Assembly (NCBI RefSeq): GCF_014145455.1
Contig: NZ_JACIVB010000033.1
Span: forward strand, 26,011 to 90,010
Reading direction: 5' to 3'
Length of the DNA stretch: 64,000 nucleotides
Source of the DNA: Limosilactobacillus rudii
GTDB lineage: Bacteria > Bacillota > Bacilli > Lactobacillales > Lactobacillaceae
Positions 1-8,310 of the stretch are shown here, piece after piece. The notes under the pieces are model-generated. The model ran no database searches. It saw nothing but the letters and a program-made list of their open reading frames with translations, and was not told the origin of the DNA. The number at the start of each line of letters is the position of its first letter. The first letter of the stretch is position 1. A program made the translations under genes and the position numbers.

Positions 1-1177
1 CGATGAAGAAGCCCTTTTGGGTTAGTTTTGGTGCATCTGCAAACATAGCTGGTTCTGCTGGTACGCAACCTGAATCAAAGTAGAAGGAACTATTTGAAAT
101 GCTTACATCTTCTATTGGCATTTCAGGTAAACCGTAAATTAAGCCAGCGCAAGATCTAATATGCATCACACTAAGTTGAGAGATGCGAACGTGCTTAATA
201 GCTGGGGTTATCGCTGAGACAGGATGAGGCTCCTTATCCCAGACAATTTTATCCTTGCCTTTTTCACCACAGAAATAGTAAAGATTCATTACTATTGGAC
301 AAAGAATGTTGTTCATCGAAATATTAGCTATTACTATATTTTCGATAGTGCCACCTCTACCACGACGAGTCTTAAACCTAATTCCTCGGTCAGTATTAGT
401 AAATGTGCAATTATTAATGACAATATTTCGAATATCGCCACTCATTTCGCTTCCGAGAACAACTCCTCCATGTCCGTGAAGCATATTGCAGTTTGAAATA
501 ACAACATTTTCACAGGAAAGCTTTTGCATTGCGTCTTCGGTCCCTGCTTTTATAGCGATGCAATCGTCACCAACATCAAAAACAGAATTAACAATACGAA
601 GATTTTGACAAGACTCTGGATCGATACCGTCTGTATTAGGGGAGTCAGAAGGATTTTTTACGTAAATACCATCAATTAAACAATCATGACAGTCAAAAGG
701 ATGTAATGTCCATGATGGCGAGTTAATAAATTGCAAGTCTTTTATTTTTATGTGGTGAGAGTGTTCAATTGAAAGGAGATAAGGACGGGCATGGGGAACT
801 TGCTTATTTTTCTTACGAAACTCTTCCCACCACGAAAAACCGTTTCCGTTAATAACTCCTGTACCATCGATAATTATATTATTAACATGATCACCAAAGA
901 GGCAAGCGCGATATAGAGACGTCTCACGTCCTTCCCACCGAGAAGTAATAACTGGGTAATCCTGACGATCATCAGAAAAAACGAGTTTTGCATTTGCTTC
1001 GATTGTCAAATGCAAATTACTACAAAGTTGGAGTGCGCCAGTATAAAAGGTCCCCCCAGATAAAATTAAATGACCGCCATTATTATTTTTAAGTTGGTTA
1101 ATAGCTTTTTGTATATATTGTTTATCTTCATTTTGATTGCTAGCCAGAAGAATTAGTGGCTGTTCACCGACAATCAT
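1..1177 (-). CDS. GH28 polygalacturonase, partial at left edge
   Basis: The reading frame is open from an ATG at 1177 to the window edge, giving 392 residues without the C-terminus. The GH28 family hydrolyses alpha-1,4-galacturonan in pectin. Hallmarks are visible in order: NTDG near residue 182, GDDC near 205, GHGG near 236 and RFKT near 268, which carry the three catalytic Asp, the His and the substrate-binding Arg/Lys of this beta-helix family. There is no signal peptide, so the enzyme probably acts in the cytoplasm on imported oligogalacturonides. A GGAGG lies 8 nt before the start. The gene is divergent from a GPH symporter and shares with it a region of cre and LacI-type sites. Family call is firm; exo versus endo action is not visible. 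Confidence 0.93.
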   Translation of the reverse strand, partial: MIVGEQPLILLASNQNEDKQYIQKAINQLKNNNGGHLILSGGTFYTGALQLCSNLHLTIEANAKLVFSDDRQDYPVITSRWEGRETSLYRACLFGDHVNNIIIDGTGVINGNGFSWWEEFRKKNKQVPHARPYLLSIEHSHHIKIKDLQFINSPSWTLHPFDCHDCLIDGIYVKNPSDSPNTDGIDPESCQNLRIVNSVFDVGDDCIAIKAGTEDAMQKLSCENVVISNCNMLHGHGGVVLGSEMSGDIRNIVINNCTFTNTDRGIRFKTRRGRGGTIENIVIANISMNNILCPIVMNLYYFCGEKGKDKIVWDKEPHPVSAITPAIKHVRISQLSVMHIRSCAGLIYGLPEMPIEDVSISNSSFYFDSGCVPAEPAMFADAPKLTQKGFFI

Positions 1178-1194
1178 ATTATTAACCTCCATGA

Positions 1195-1208
1195 GTTTAT
1201 CGTTAACA
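1195..1208. promoter_or_regulatory. LacI-type operator-like site, GH28 side
   Basis: The 14-mer ends in CGTTAACA and matches the palindrome TGTTAACGTTAACA at about 11 of 14 positions. It lies just upstream of the GH28 ribosome binding site, where a repressor would block transcription. The assignment to the LacI gene at 4022 is inferred from proximity. Confidence 0.45.
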
Positions 1209-1217
1209 TTTTATTAT

Positions 1218-1231
1218 CTAAAGCGCTTTCA
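1218..1231. promoter_or_regulatory. cre site (CcpA), GH28 side
   Basis: CTAAAGCGCTTTCA fits the catabolite-responsive element consensus TGWAANCGNTNWCA closely and has a palindromic AAAGCGCTTT core. It lies between the divergent GH28 and symporter genes. Confidence 0.75.
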
Positions 1232-1344
1232 TAGATTATTGTAAAGAATTGATCATAGTATGTCAATTTTAGGCAAAAAACTATAATAAAAAATTTTAAA
1301 TACGGCTTAACCGTTGATTCTAAAGGGATTCTTCACTATTTTTT

Positions 1345-1358
1345 AGAAAGCGCTTTCA
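1345..1358. promoter_or_regulatory. cre site (CcpA), symporter side
   Basis: AGAAAGCGCTTTCA contains a perfect palindrome GAAAGCGCTTTC. It ends 9 nt before the -35 of the symporter promoter, so CcpA binding could control that promoter. Confidence 0.8.
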
Positions 1359-1366
1359 TAAATTCA

Positions 1367-1420
1367 TTGATTAACAAAAGCATTGGTTGTATATTGAAGG
1401 CGTGGATGTTAACGCTAACA
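1367..1420 (+). promoter_or_regulatory. Promoter plus LacI-type operator for the symporter
   Basis: A -35 TTGATT (1367-1372), a 17-nt spacer and a -10 TATATT (1390-1395) are followed by TGTTAACGCTAACA (1407-1420), a near-perfect palindrome placed about where transcription starts. This is the classic layout for repression by a LacI-family protein. Confidence 0.7.
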
Positions 1421-1494
1421 TCTAATATCTAATATTTATATTTCCTTATTCAGTTTCTGCAATCATTTCGTTTATTCACTATGGAGGGATAAAT

Positions 1495-3054
1495 ATGTCT
1501 TCGAATGGGTCTGCTGCCAGTTCACCTTCTGGCAAACATAGGATTACGATTATTACAAAGCTTGGCTATGGTTTTGGTAACTTTATCGGTGGTGGAGCAT
1601 TGTCAATTTCTTCTGCCTGGTTACTATTCTTCTACACTACCTTTTGTAACCTTCCAGTTTGGCAAGGAACATTGATATTTACAATTGGTACTTACTTGGA
1701 TGTTATTGAGAACCCGCTAATGGGTTACATAACTGATAACTTTAATAACACTCGTACCGGCCGAAAATTTGGTCGACGTCGTTTCTTTATTCTCTTGACT
1801 GTACCGTTAATGTTTTGGTACCCCCTGTTATGGCAAACTGGTAAGTCATTTGCGTATTATTTAATTACTTACTTGGTATACGAATGGTTCTATACAATGT
1901 TTAATGTTCCGTTCAAGACTTTACCGGTTGAAATGACCAAGGATTATACTGAACGTTCACAACTGACTGGATTTATGTCAGTCTTTGGTAAAGTTGCTGG
2001 TTTTGTTACTTCTGCTTTACCAGGTGTATTCTTTGTCTTAATGGGTAAGAATAATCCTCATTCTTACCAGATGGCAGTATTGACATATGCTGCTGTTATG
2101 GCTCTAGCTGCTTTATGTGTATACCTTGTTACTTGGGAATTGCCGGTTGATGAAGTTAAGTCTGAACATGTTAATGGCTTCTGGGATGGATTTAAAAAGA
2201 TTTTTGTTGATATTGTTTCGACTATGCGGAATAAGAGTTTCCGTTGGCATATCGGAATGTATGCCTTTGGGTTCGGTGGTGAATGGCTTTTCGCTGCCAC
2301 CAACACATATTTCTTCATTTTTGTTTTAGCACAGACAAATGTCTTTGTTTCAGAAATTAATTCAATCAATAATATTTTACAATTAATTTCAACATTCTTT
2401 ATTATGTGGGTATTTGCAAAGTATGGTAAAGCTTCAAAACCTTACATGTTAGCATTAACAACTGTTATTGTTTCGATGATTGCTTGGTGTTGTGTTTGGT
2501 TTGCCGGAGCAACTTCAATGACATGGCTGATCTTTGCTATTAGTATTGTTTATGGCCTTGGTACTGGTGCTGTTTACTACATTCCATGGGCTAATTACTC
2601 ATATATGGCTGATGTCGATGAGGCCATTACTAACCGGCGTCGTGAAGGTATTTACTCTGGTGCTATGACAATGATGGGTAAAATTATGCGTGCTACCATC
2701 ATGCTTATCCTTGGATTTGTCCTTACAGAAACTGGATTTGTTAAGGGACGTGCAACTCAGCCATTAAGTGCTCAATGGGGAATTGTATTAATTCTCTTAG
2801 TTGGTGTTTGCGGCCTTGAAGTTCTTGGTATTTGGAGTTCTAAGCACATGCATGTTAACCGTGATACCTTAAAGATTTTAAACGATGAAACTAAACGTCG
2901 TCATGAAGGTGGAAAACCCGAAGATGTTGATCCTAAGACTAAAGCGGTTGTTGAAGACCTTACCGGATTTAAGTATGATCAATGCTATGGTAATAATAAT
3001 GTTGGTTATCAAGAAAAATCAGATTCTGTTAACCAAGTTTCGACTTTTCATTAA
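1495..3054 (+). CDS. GPH-family sugar/cation symporter, probably for oligogalacturonides
   Basis: A 519-residue polytopic membrane protein of the glycoside-pentoside-hexuronide symporter family within the major facilitator superfamily. About twelve hydrophobic segments are seen, with the family's charged loop (DNFNNTRTGRKFGRRR) after the second segment and a basic hydrophilic C-terminal tail of about 60 residues. It is likely to import galacturonate oligomers or uronides, judged from the divergent GH28 gene and the pectinesterase remnant downstream. GGAGGG precedes the start. Substrate is inferred from context only. Confidence 0.85.
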   Translation: MSSNGSAASSPSGKHRITIITKLGYGFGNFIGGGALSISSAWLLFFYTTFCNLPVWQGTLIFTIGTYLDVIENPLMGYITDNFNNTRTGRKFGRRRFFILLTVPLMFWYPLLWQTGKSFAYYLITYLVYEWFYTMFNVPFKTLPVEMTKDYTERSQLTGFMSVFGKVAGFVTSALPGVFFVLMGKNNPHSYQMAVLTYAAVMALAALCVYLVTWELPVDEVKSEHVNGFWDGFKKIFVDIVSTMRNKSFRWHIGMYAFGFGGEWLFAATNTYFFIFVLAQTNVFVSEINSINNILQLISTFFIMWVFAKYGKASKPYMLALTTVIVSMIAWCCVWFAGATSMTWLIFAISIVYGLGTGAVYYIPWANYSYMADVDEAITNRRREGIYSGAMTMMGKIMRATIMLILGFVLTETGFVKGRATQPLSAQWGIVLILLVGVCGLEVLGIWSSKHMHVNRDTLKILNDETKRRHEGGKPEDVDPKTKAVVEDLTGFKYDQCYGNNNVGYQEKSDSVNQVSTFH

Positions 3055-3089
3055 TTAAGGGATAAGATTAAACATTAAAATAGTGATTG

Positions 3090-3124
3090 AAAGTTGGGTT
3101 TAAGAAGAGAACTCAACTTTTTTG
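3090..3124 (+). terminator. Intrinsic terminator after the symporter
   Basis: AAAGTTGGGTT pairs with AACTCAACTTT across a 9-nt loop and is followed by a T run. It ends 16 nt before the pectinesterase remnant. Confidence 0.75.
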
Positions 3125-3140
3125 TTAATGGAGTGAGCTC

Positions 3141-3883
3141 ATGATAGTTATTAATATTTTTCCTAATCAAAGAATTCAAAGTATCTTAGATAAATTTCAA
3201 AAGGTTATCTTATCATCGGAAAAGGTAATTATTAATATTCATGCAGGAATTTATAACCAACGTGTTCATATTATCGGTAATAATGTTGAAATTTTGGGTC
3301 ACGGAATAGTTATTATTAATAATAGCTTGGGAGCCAAACAATTAGGACATAATGTCTAGGACCTGTGATTAAGATAAATAGGGATAAAACAATAACTGAT
3401 ACTCCTGTAAAAAGAAAACGGGGAAAAACAAGGTATATTTTTCAAAAATGTACTATTCAAGGAAATGTTGATTATATCTTTGGCGGCGGTAGTGCATTAT
3501 TCGTGGAATGTATCATAAATAGTATTTATAGTGATGAGGGTGAGAGTTATATTTGTGCGCCATGTACTAGTCATTTAAGAGCATATGGTTTTGTTTTTTA
3601 TCACTGTAAGATTAACTGTGATGATAGTCAACAAAATAATTATCTGGGACGACCATGGAGAGAATTTGCCAAAGCTTATTTTATTAATTGTGATATGTCA
3701 GCAAACTTACTTGAAAATGGATGGCATTATTGGGGTGATGATCCAGCCTCTGTACAAAAGGCTGATTTTAGAGCTTATCAGGCTAATACCAAATTGATTG
3801 ATCAATATTGGGCAATATCTTCGAAAAATATACCAACGGAATTAATAGCTTCTCTTCAACGATATTTTAATATTAATCTTTAA
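3141..3883 (+). pseudogene. Pectinesterase remnant, frameshifted and internally deleted
   Basis: The first piece (3141-3359) encodes the N-terminal strand with HAGIYNQRV, equivalent to the GxYxE region of CE8 pectin methylesterases, then stops. The second piece (3365-3883, another frame) carries GNVDYIFGGG with one catalytic Asp and LGRPW with the substrate-binding Arg. The stretch between them, which in intact enzymes holds the conserved QAVALR and QDTL motifs with the other catalytic Asp and oxyanion Gln, is missing. Total coding length is about 240 residues against about 300 for the family. It follows a terminator and precedes the LacI gene. Loss of methylesterase function is inferred. Confidence 0.85.
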
Positions 3884-3896
3884 TAATCATAAATTA

Positions 3897-3910
3897 TATT
3901 CACGTGAACA
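3897..3910. promoter_or_regulatory. LacI-type operator-like site before the regulator gene
   Basis: TATTCACGTGAACA has the palindromic core TTCACGTGAA and differs by one base from the perfect TGTTCACGTGAACA at 9696. It lies about 110 nt upstream of the LacI gene, which fits autoregulation. Confidence 0.5.
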
Positions 3911-4021
3911 TTCTGTCATTAAAGGATTAATTTAAAAACACAATCCATTAATATTGATAAGCAATATCATCTTTTGTTATTATTTACACTAACAACATAT
4001 CTAATTGAGGGGGAATGGATT

Positions 4022-5032
4022 ATGAATGATAAAGTTACAATAAAAACGATTGCTAAAATCGCTAATGTTTCGCATACGACTGTCTCACGAGCGTTGAATG
4101 ACAGTCCTTTAGTGAAAGAGAAAACTAAGAAAGAAATTCATGAGATTGCTGAAAGATTAAATTATTCGCCAAATTTGAACGCTAAGGCTTTAGTTGAACA
4201 TCGATCTTTCATTATTGCGGTTTATTTTACAGACCTAAATAGTGGAACCTCACCAAGTTTCATGTCAGAAATGCTTCACCAGATAAAAGAAATGCTACCT
4301 AAAGGGTATGAGATTGCGGTAGATAGTTTTGCAAGTTTACGTCAGTCAAAGCAAGCAATAAATTTACGGTTTGATGGGGCATTAGTTGTTAGTCAATCGT
4401 CGACTGATGATGTCTATATTGAACAGTTGGCCAATACGGGTAAACCAGTTGTTATTTTAAATCGAAAGGTAGAACGAACGGATCTCTTTAATTATGCGTC
4501 GGATGATTATTCTGGGACAGTTACCGCAGTCGAGTACTTATTAAGGATGGGACACCGAAGAATTGGAATTATTTCTGGTAAAGAAGAATTTACATCGTCG
4601 CAAAATCGGCTAGCCGGTTTTGTAGATACATTACAAAAGCACGGTATTTCGCTAAATAACAAGTGGGTAGTAGCTGGTGATTATAGCGTAAAGTCAGGTT
4701 ATAATGCGATGGAGAAAATTTTAAATCTTGGTGAGCTCCCAACATGTGTTTTTGCTTCCAATGACGATATGGCAATGGGAGCCATGCGCGCCTGTGAAGA
4801 TTATGGCTTTAGTGTGCCAGAACAAATCTCATTCATGGGTTTTGACGATAGTTCATATTCAAATTACTGCATTCCACGCTTGACTACCATCAAGAAGCCA
4901 ATGCGTGAAATCACAAACAATGGAATTAAAACATTAAATGATCTAATTAATAATCAAAGTCCTAAAACGGTGCAATCACTGAACATAAAGCCATCTTTAG
5001 TCGTTCGTGAATCCGTAAAAAAACTAAATTAG
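4022..5032 (+). CDS. LacI-family transcriptional regulator
   Basis: The protein has 336 residues, normal for the family. The N-terminal helix-turn-helix with hinge (TIKTIAKIANVSHTTVSRALN) is followed by a periplasmic-binding-protein-like effector domain with the typical GHRRIGIISG and SFMGFDDS segments. The start at 4022 is chosen because GAGGGGG precedes it at proper spacing and the HTH begins right after it; an upstream ATG at 3974 has no ribosome binding site. Its place among pectin and uronate genes, and repeated TGTTnACGTnAACA palindromes at nearby promoters, suggest that it represses this island until a uronate inducer appears. The target assignment is inference. Confidence 0.9.
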   Translation: MNDKVTIKTIAKIANVSHTTVSRALNDSPLVKEKTKKEIHEIAERLNYSPNLNAKALVEHRSFIIAVYFTDLNSGTSPSFMSEMLHQIKEMLPKGYEIAVDSFASLRQSKQAINLRFDGALVVSQSSTDDVYIEQLANTGKPVVILNRKVERTDLFNYASDDYSGTVTAVEYLLRMGHRRIGIISGKEEFTSSQNRLAGFVDTLQKHGISLNNKWVVAGDYSVKSGYNAMEKILNLGELPTCVFASNDDMAMGAMRACEDYGFSVPEQISFMGFDDSSYSNYCIPRLTTIKKPMREITNNGIKTLNDLINNQSPKTVQSLNIKPSLVVRESVKKLN

Positions 5033-5051
5033 TTATTTTTTTCACAAAAGT

Positions 5052-5065
5052 TGTTAACGTTTTCA
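5052..5065. promoter_or_regulatory. LacI-type operator-like site before the second symporter
   Basis: TGTTAACGTTTTCA matches TGTTAACGTTAACA at 12 of 14 positions. It overlaps a -35-like TTAACG set 17 nt before a TATTAT -10 (5077-5082). A second, weaker half-matching site (TGTTCACGTGTGCG) lies at 5206-5219. Confidence 0.5.
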
Positions 5066-5094
5066 AAAAGATGTGGTATTATAACAAGTGTTAA

Positions 5095-5108
5095 GGAAAT
5101 CGCTTTCG
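5095..5108. promoter_or_regulatory. cre-like site before the second symporter and uxaC
   Basis: GGAAATCGCTTTCG fits the CcpA consensus with two deviations. It lies just downstream of the putative -10 at 5077, a position where CcpA would block transcription. Confidence 0.6.
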
Positions 5109-5253
5109 AAATTGAAATGATAGAACTTCCTTAGCGATTGCAATCATTCACAGTAATTACTGTTTATAAAGTTGCGTAGAGGCAGCTTTTAATTTTATTT
5201 GTAAATGTTCACGTGTGCGTTATGCTCTTGATAATTTAAGGGAGGTCATGCTG

Positions 5254-6726
5254 TTGGATACCACATCTGTTAAAGACTCAACCGTAAAAGATTCAGCCAA
5301 TAGTAAAGTTGCTAAAACTGACAACTTTAATAAGCAGATTCCAACCCATCAAAAAATTTTCTATGGTTTTGGTGATTTTGGTAACGGATTTATGTTTGAC
5401 TTAGGTCAAGCTTACCTGACTAAGTTCTGGATTGATGCTGCAGGAATCGGTGCTGGTGCTGTTGCAGGAATCTTTGCATTTACTAAGATTTTTGATGCTT
5501 TCATGGACCCAATTGCTGGTTCGTTTGTCGATGGTCGGAAGAATATTGGTAAACGGGGGAAATTCCGCCCTGTTATGATGGTTTCAGCAATTATTTTGGG
5601 AATTATGACGGTGGTTACCTTCACGATGCCGATGGGACTGACGACCACCCAAAAGATCATCTATGCTTATGCTGTTTATATGATCTGGGGAGTTGTTTAT
5701 TCGTTTACTAATGATCCGTATGGGTCGCTAGCGTCGGTCATGTCGCGGAATCCACAAGACCGAAGTTTCATGGCGACTACTCGTCAAGTTGGTTCTGTTG
5801 GTGCACAGTTTATTGCCGGGGTTGCCTTTATTCCATTAATGGAACTTGTCGGTGGTGGTATGAGTAGCAAAGATCAACTTCACGGTTACTTCTTTGCTGC
5901 AGCGGTATTTGCTGTTATCGGTGTTGCAATGTTTGCTGTTTGTTATTTAGGAACCAAGGAAAATGTTAAAGTTCACCGTGACAAGAATGCCAAACGAGAA
6001 GGGTTCAAAGATTATATCAAAGTTGTATTTACTAATGGACCGCTTGGTGCCTTGATTTTAATGACATTGTTCACGATTTCAGCAATGAATACTAATAACC
6101 AAATGATGGTATTCTATGCTCAATATAATTTAGGTAACATTGGACTACAGCCAGTTATTAATGCTGTAATGATGGGCTGCTCGATTGTTGGTGTCTTTAT
6201 GATTCCAGCATTAACAAAACGCTTTGGTCAAAAGCGGACGGCGATGTGGTCATTTGTTGTCGGTGCAATTGCTAATATTTTGAATTTCTTCTTACCAAGT
6301 AACGTAATCACTTTCATTGTTTTAGTTACGATTGGTTATACTGCCTTAGCAATTCCTAATGGTATTACCTGGGCGATGGTTTCTAACGCGATTGATTATG
6401 GTGAATGGCATACTGGAATGCGAAAAGAAGGTATTACCTATGCAGCCTTCAACTTCTCGCGTAAGATTGCGCAATCAATTGCGGCATTGGTAAGTGCTGG
6501 TGTATTAGCAGTTACCGGTTATGTTGCTAATGCGCACCAAACTGCTCGTACCCTTCAAGGTATCAAGGCAGCGATGACGCTTTATCCAGGTTTCTGCTTG
6601 ATTATGGCCGCAATTATTATTGGTTTCTTATATAAAATCAGTGATAGTAAATTTAAGCAAATTGCTACTGACCTTGATAATGGTAAGTGGGAACATGGTG
6701 TTATTGGTGACGAAGATGTCAAATAG
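5254..6726 (+). CDS. GPH-family hexuronide symporter
   Basis: A GPH/MFS symporter of about 490 residues with twelve predicted membrane segments and a hydrophilic N-terminus rich in repeated VKDS units. A TTG at 5254 is the likely start because AAGGGAGG (5238-5245) lies 8 nt before it; an ATG at 5248 is too close to that site. The gene sits 50 nt upstream of uxaC, apparently in one transcript, so glucuronate and/or galacturonate is the likely substrate. It is only distantly similar to the symporter at 1495. Exact substrate is not visible in the sequence. Confidence 0.87.
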   Translation: MDTTSVKDSTVKDSANSKVAKTDNFNKQIPTHQKIFYGFGDFGNGFMFDLGQAYLTKFWIDAAGIGAGAVAGIFAFTKIFDAFMDPIAGSFVDGRKNIGKRGKFRPVMMVSAIILGIMTVVTFTMPMGLTTTQKIIYAYAVYMIWGVVYSFTNDPYGSLASVMSRNPQDRSFMATTRQVGSVGAQFIAGVAFIPLMELVGGGMSSKDQLHGYFFAAAVFAVIGVAMFAVCYLGTKENVKVHRDKNAKREGFKDYIKVVFTNGPLGALILMTLFTISAMNTNNQMMVFYAQYNLGNIGLQPVINAVMMGCSIVGVFMIPALTKRFGQKRTAMWSFVVGAIANILNFFLPSNVITFIVLVTIGYTALAIPNGITWAMVSNAIDYGEWHTGMRKEGITYAAFNFSRKIAQSIAALVSAGVLAVTGYVANAHQTARTLQGIKAAMTLYPGFCLIMAAIIIGFLYKISDSKFKQIATDLDNGKWEHGVIGDEDVK

Positions 6727-6776
6727 TTTGGTTTTGTCGTCCAGTAAGGATCAGATTTTATGAGGAGGAATCTATC

Positions 6777-8246
6777 ATGACATTACTTGATAAGAATTTT
6801 TTGTTAACTAATGAATGGGGTAAAAAGTTATTCTTTGACTATGCTAAGGACATGCCAATCATTGACTTTCACTGTCATTTAAATCCAGAAGAAATTTATG
6901 AAAACAAAAATTATGCCAACATTACACGGGTATGGATCAACGAAGACCACTATGGTGACCACTACAAGTGGCGCTTGATGCGGGCAAACGGTGTTCCAGA
7001 AGACCTAATTACTGGTGATGCTGATGACTATGAAAAGTTCTTAGCCTGGGCTGGAACAATCGAAAAGGCAGTTGGTAACCCGGTTTATGAATGGACGCAC
7101 CTCGAACTTCGGCGGTTCTTTGGTATCGATGAACCTTTGACAAGAAAGAACGCTCCAGAAGTTTGGAAAAAAGCCAATGCGCTTTTGCAAACGGATGATT
7201 TTAAGCCTCGTAACCTTATTAAGCTTTCTAATGTTAAGGCTGTCTGCACAACTGATGATCCTGCATCAGATCTTCATTACCACAAATTATTAAAGAAAGA
7301 TGAACGGGAAAATGGCTTCCGAACATTACCAGCAATGCGGCCAGACAACTTAATTCAAATTAACAAGCCAACGTTTGCTGAATATATCAAGAAGCTTAGT
7401 GACGTTTCTGGTGTTAAGATTGAATCATTCCGTGATTTGATTAAGGCAATGGATCAACGGTTCCAATACTTTAATGAAATGGGCGGTCGTTTATCAGACC
7501 ACTCGTTACTTACTTACCATTACGCTGAAGCAACAGATGATGAACTAGATGCAATCATGAAGAAGGCTGAGGCAAATGAAGAAGTAACGGGCATTGAATA
7601 TGATAAGTGGTTGACGATGTTCCTTGAAGAAATGATGAAGTTGAACACTAAGTACAATTGGACAATGCAATTCCACATTAATTCAATTCGGGACCTTAAC
7701 CATCCAATGTTCAAACAACTCGGTCAAGATACTGGTTATGATGCAATGGGAACTCAACCGGATATCGTATCACATATGCAAAAGCTATATACTAAGATGC
7801 GTGATACAAATGACATTCCAAAGACAATCTTCTACTCACTAAATCCTAATGACTGGATGCAGTTAGTAACATTAATGGGATGCTTCTTAGAAGGCGGTAA
7901 GCAACGGATGCAACTTGGTGCCGCATGGTGGTTTAACGATACTGCTGAGGGAATGACGACTCAATTACGTGATTTTGCTCAACAAAGTCTTTTACCTAAC
8001 TTTGTCGGAATGCTCACTGACTCACGGAGCTTCCTTTCATATCCACGGCACGAATACTTCCGTCGTGTATTATGTAACTTTATTGGTAGCCTTGTTGAAC
8101 AAGGACGGGCACCAGAAGACAAGGAATACCTTGGAAAGATTGTCCAAGATATTGCCTACAATAATGCTTATGAATACTTTGGCTTCTTTAGTGATGCTAC
8201 ACCAGAAGAATTATTTGATAAGCACGAAAATCCATTTCAATATTAA
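6777..8246 (+). CDS. uxaC: Glucuronate isomerase (uronate isomerase)
   Basis: UxaC interconverts D-glucuronate with D-fructuronate and D-galacturonate with D-tagaturonate, the first cytoplasmic step of both hexuronate routes. The 489 residues agree with the amidohydrolase-fold uronate isomerase family: the N-terminal metal-binding DFHCHLNPEE motif lies near residues 30-39, and the conserved LTDSRSFLSYPRHEYFRR block is near 420-437. AGGAGGAA precedes the ATG. It is cotranscribed with the symporter upstream and ends in an intrinsic terminator. Confidence 0.97.
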   Translation: MTLLDKNFLLTNEWGKKLFFDYAKDMPIIDFHCHLNPEEIYENKNYANITRVWINEDHYGDHYKWRLMRANGVPEDLITGDADDYEKFLAWAGTIEKAVGNPVYEWTHLELRRFFGIDEPLTRKNAPEVWKKANALLQTDDFKPRNLIKLSNVKAVCTTDDPASDLHYHKLLKKDERENGFRTLPAMRPDNLIQINKPTFAEYIKKLSDVSGVKIESFRDLIKAMDQRFQYFNEMGGRLSDHSLLTYHYAEATDDELDAIMKKAEANEEVTGIEYDKWLTMFLEEMMKLNTKYNWTMQFHINSIRDLNHPMFKQLGQDTGYDAMGTQPDIVSHMQKLYTKMRDTNDIPKTIFYSLNPNDWMQLVTLMGCFLEGGKQRMQLGAAWWFNDTAEGMTTQLRDFAQQSLLPNFVGMLTDSRSFLSYPRHEYFRRVLCNFIGSLVEQGRAPEDKEYLGKIVQDIAYNNAYEYFGFFSDATPEELFDKHENPFQY

Positions 8247-8258
8247 TTAGATTTATAA

Positions 8259-8295
8259 GGAGCTGTAATAAATGTTAAATTACGGCTCCTTTTTG
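8259..8295 (+). terminator. Intrinsic terminator after uxaC
   Basis: GGAGCTGTAAT pairs with ATTACGGCTCC across a 9-nt loop (one G-U pair), followed by a T run. An ATG at 8272 lies inside this hairpin and is therefore not taken as the start of the next gene. Confidence 0.9.
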
Positions 8296-8310
8296 TTAGG
8301 GGTGATTAAA

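Noticed and set aside
224..496. Plus-strand 90-codon frame
   Set aside because: It lies wholly in the antisense of the GH28 gene, whose frame carries clear catalytic motifs.
5412..5660. Minus-strand frame within the symporter gene
   Set aside because: It is an antisense shadow of membrane-protein codons with no ribosome binding site or promoter.
8272..8310. Earlier ATG start for the acyltransferase-like gene
   Set aside because: This ATG lies in the loop of the uxaC terminator and lacks a ribosome binding site; the ATG at 8311 follows GGGGTG.
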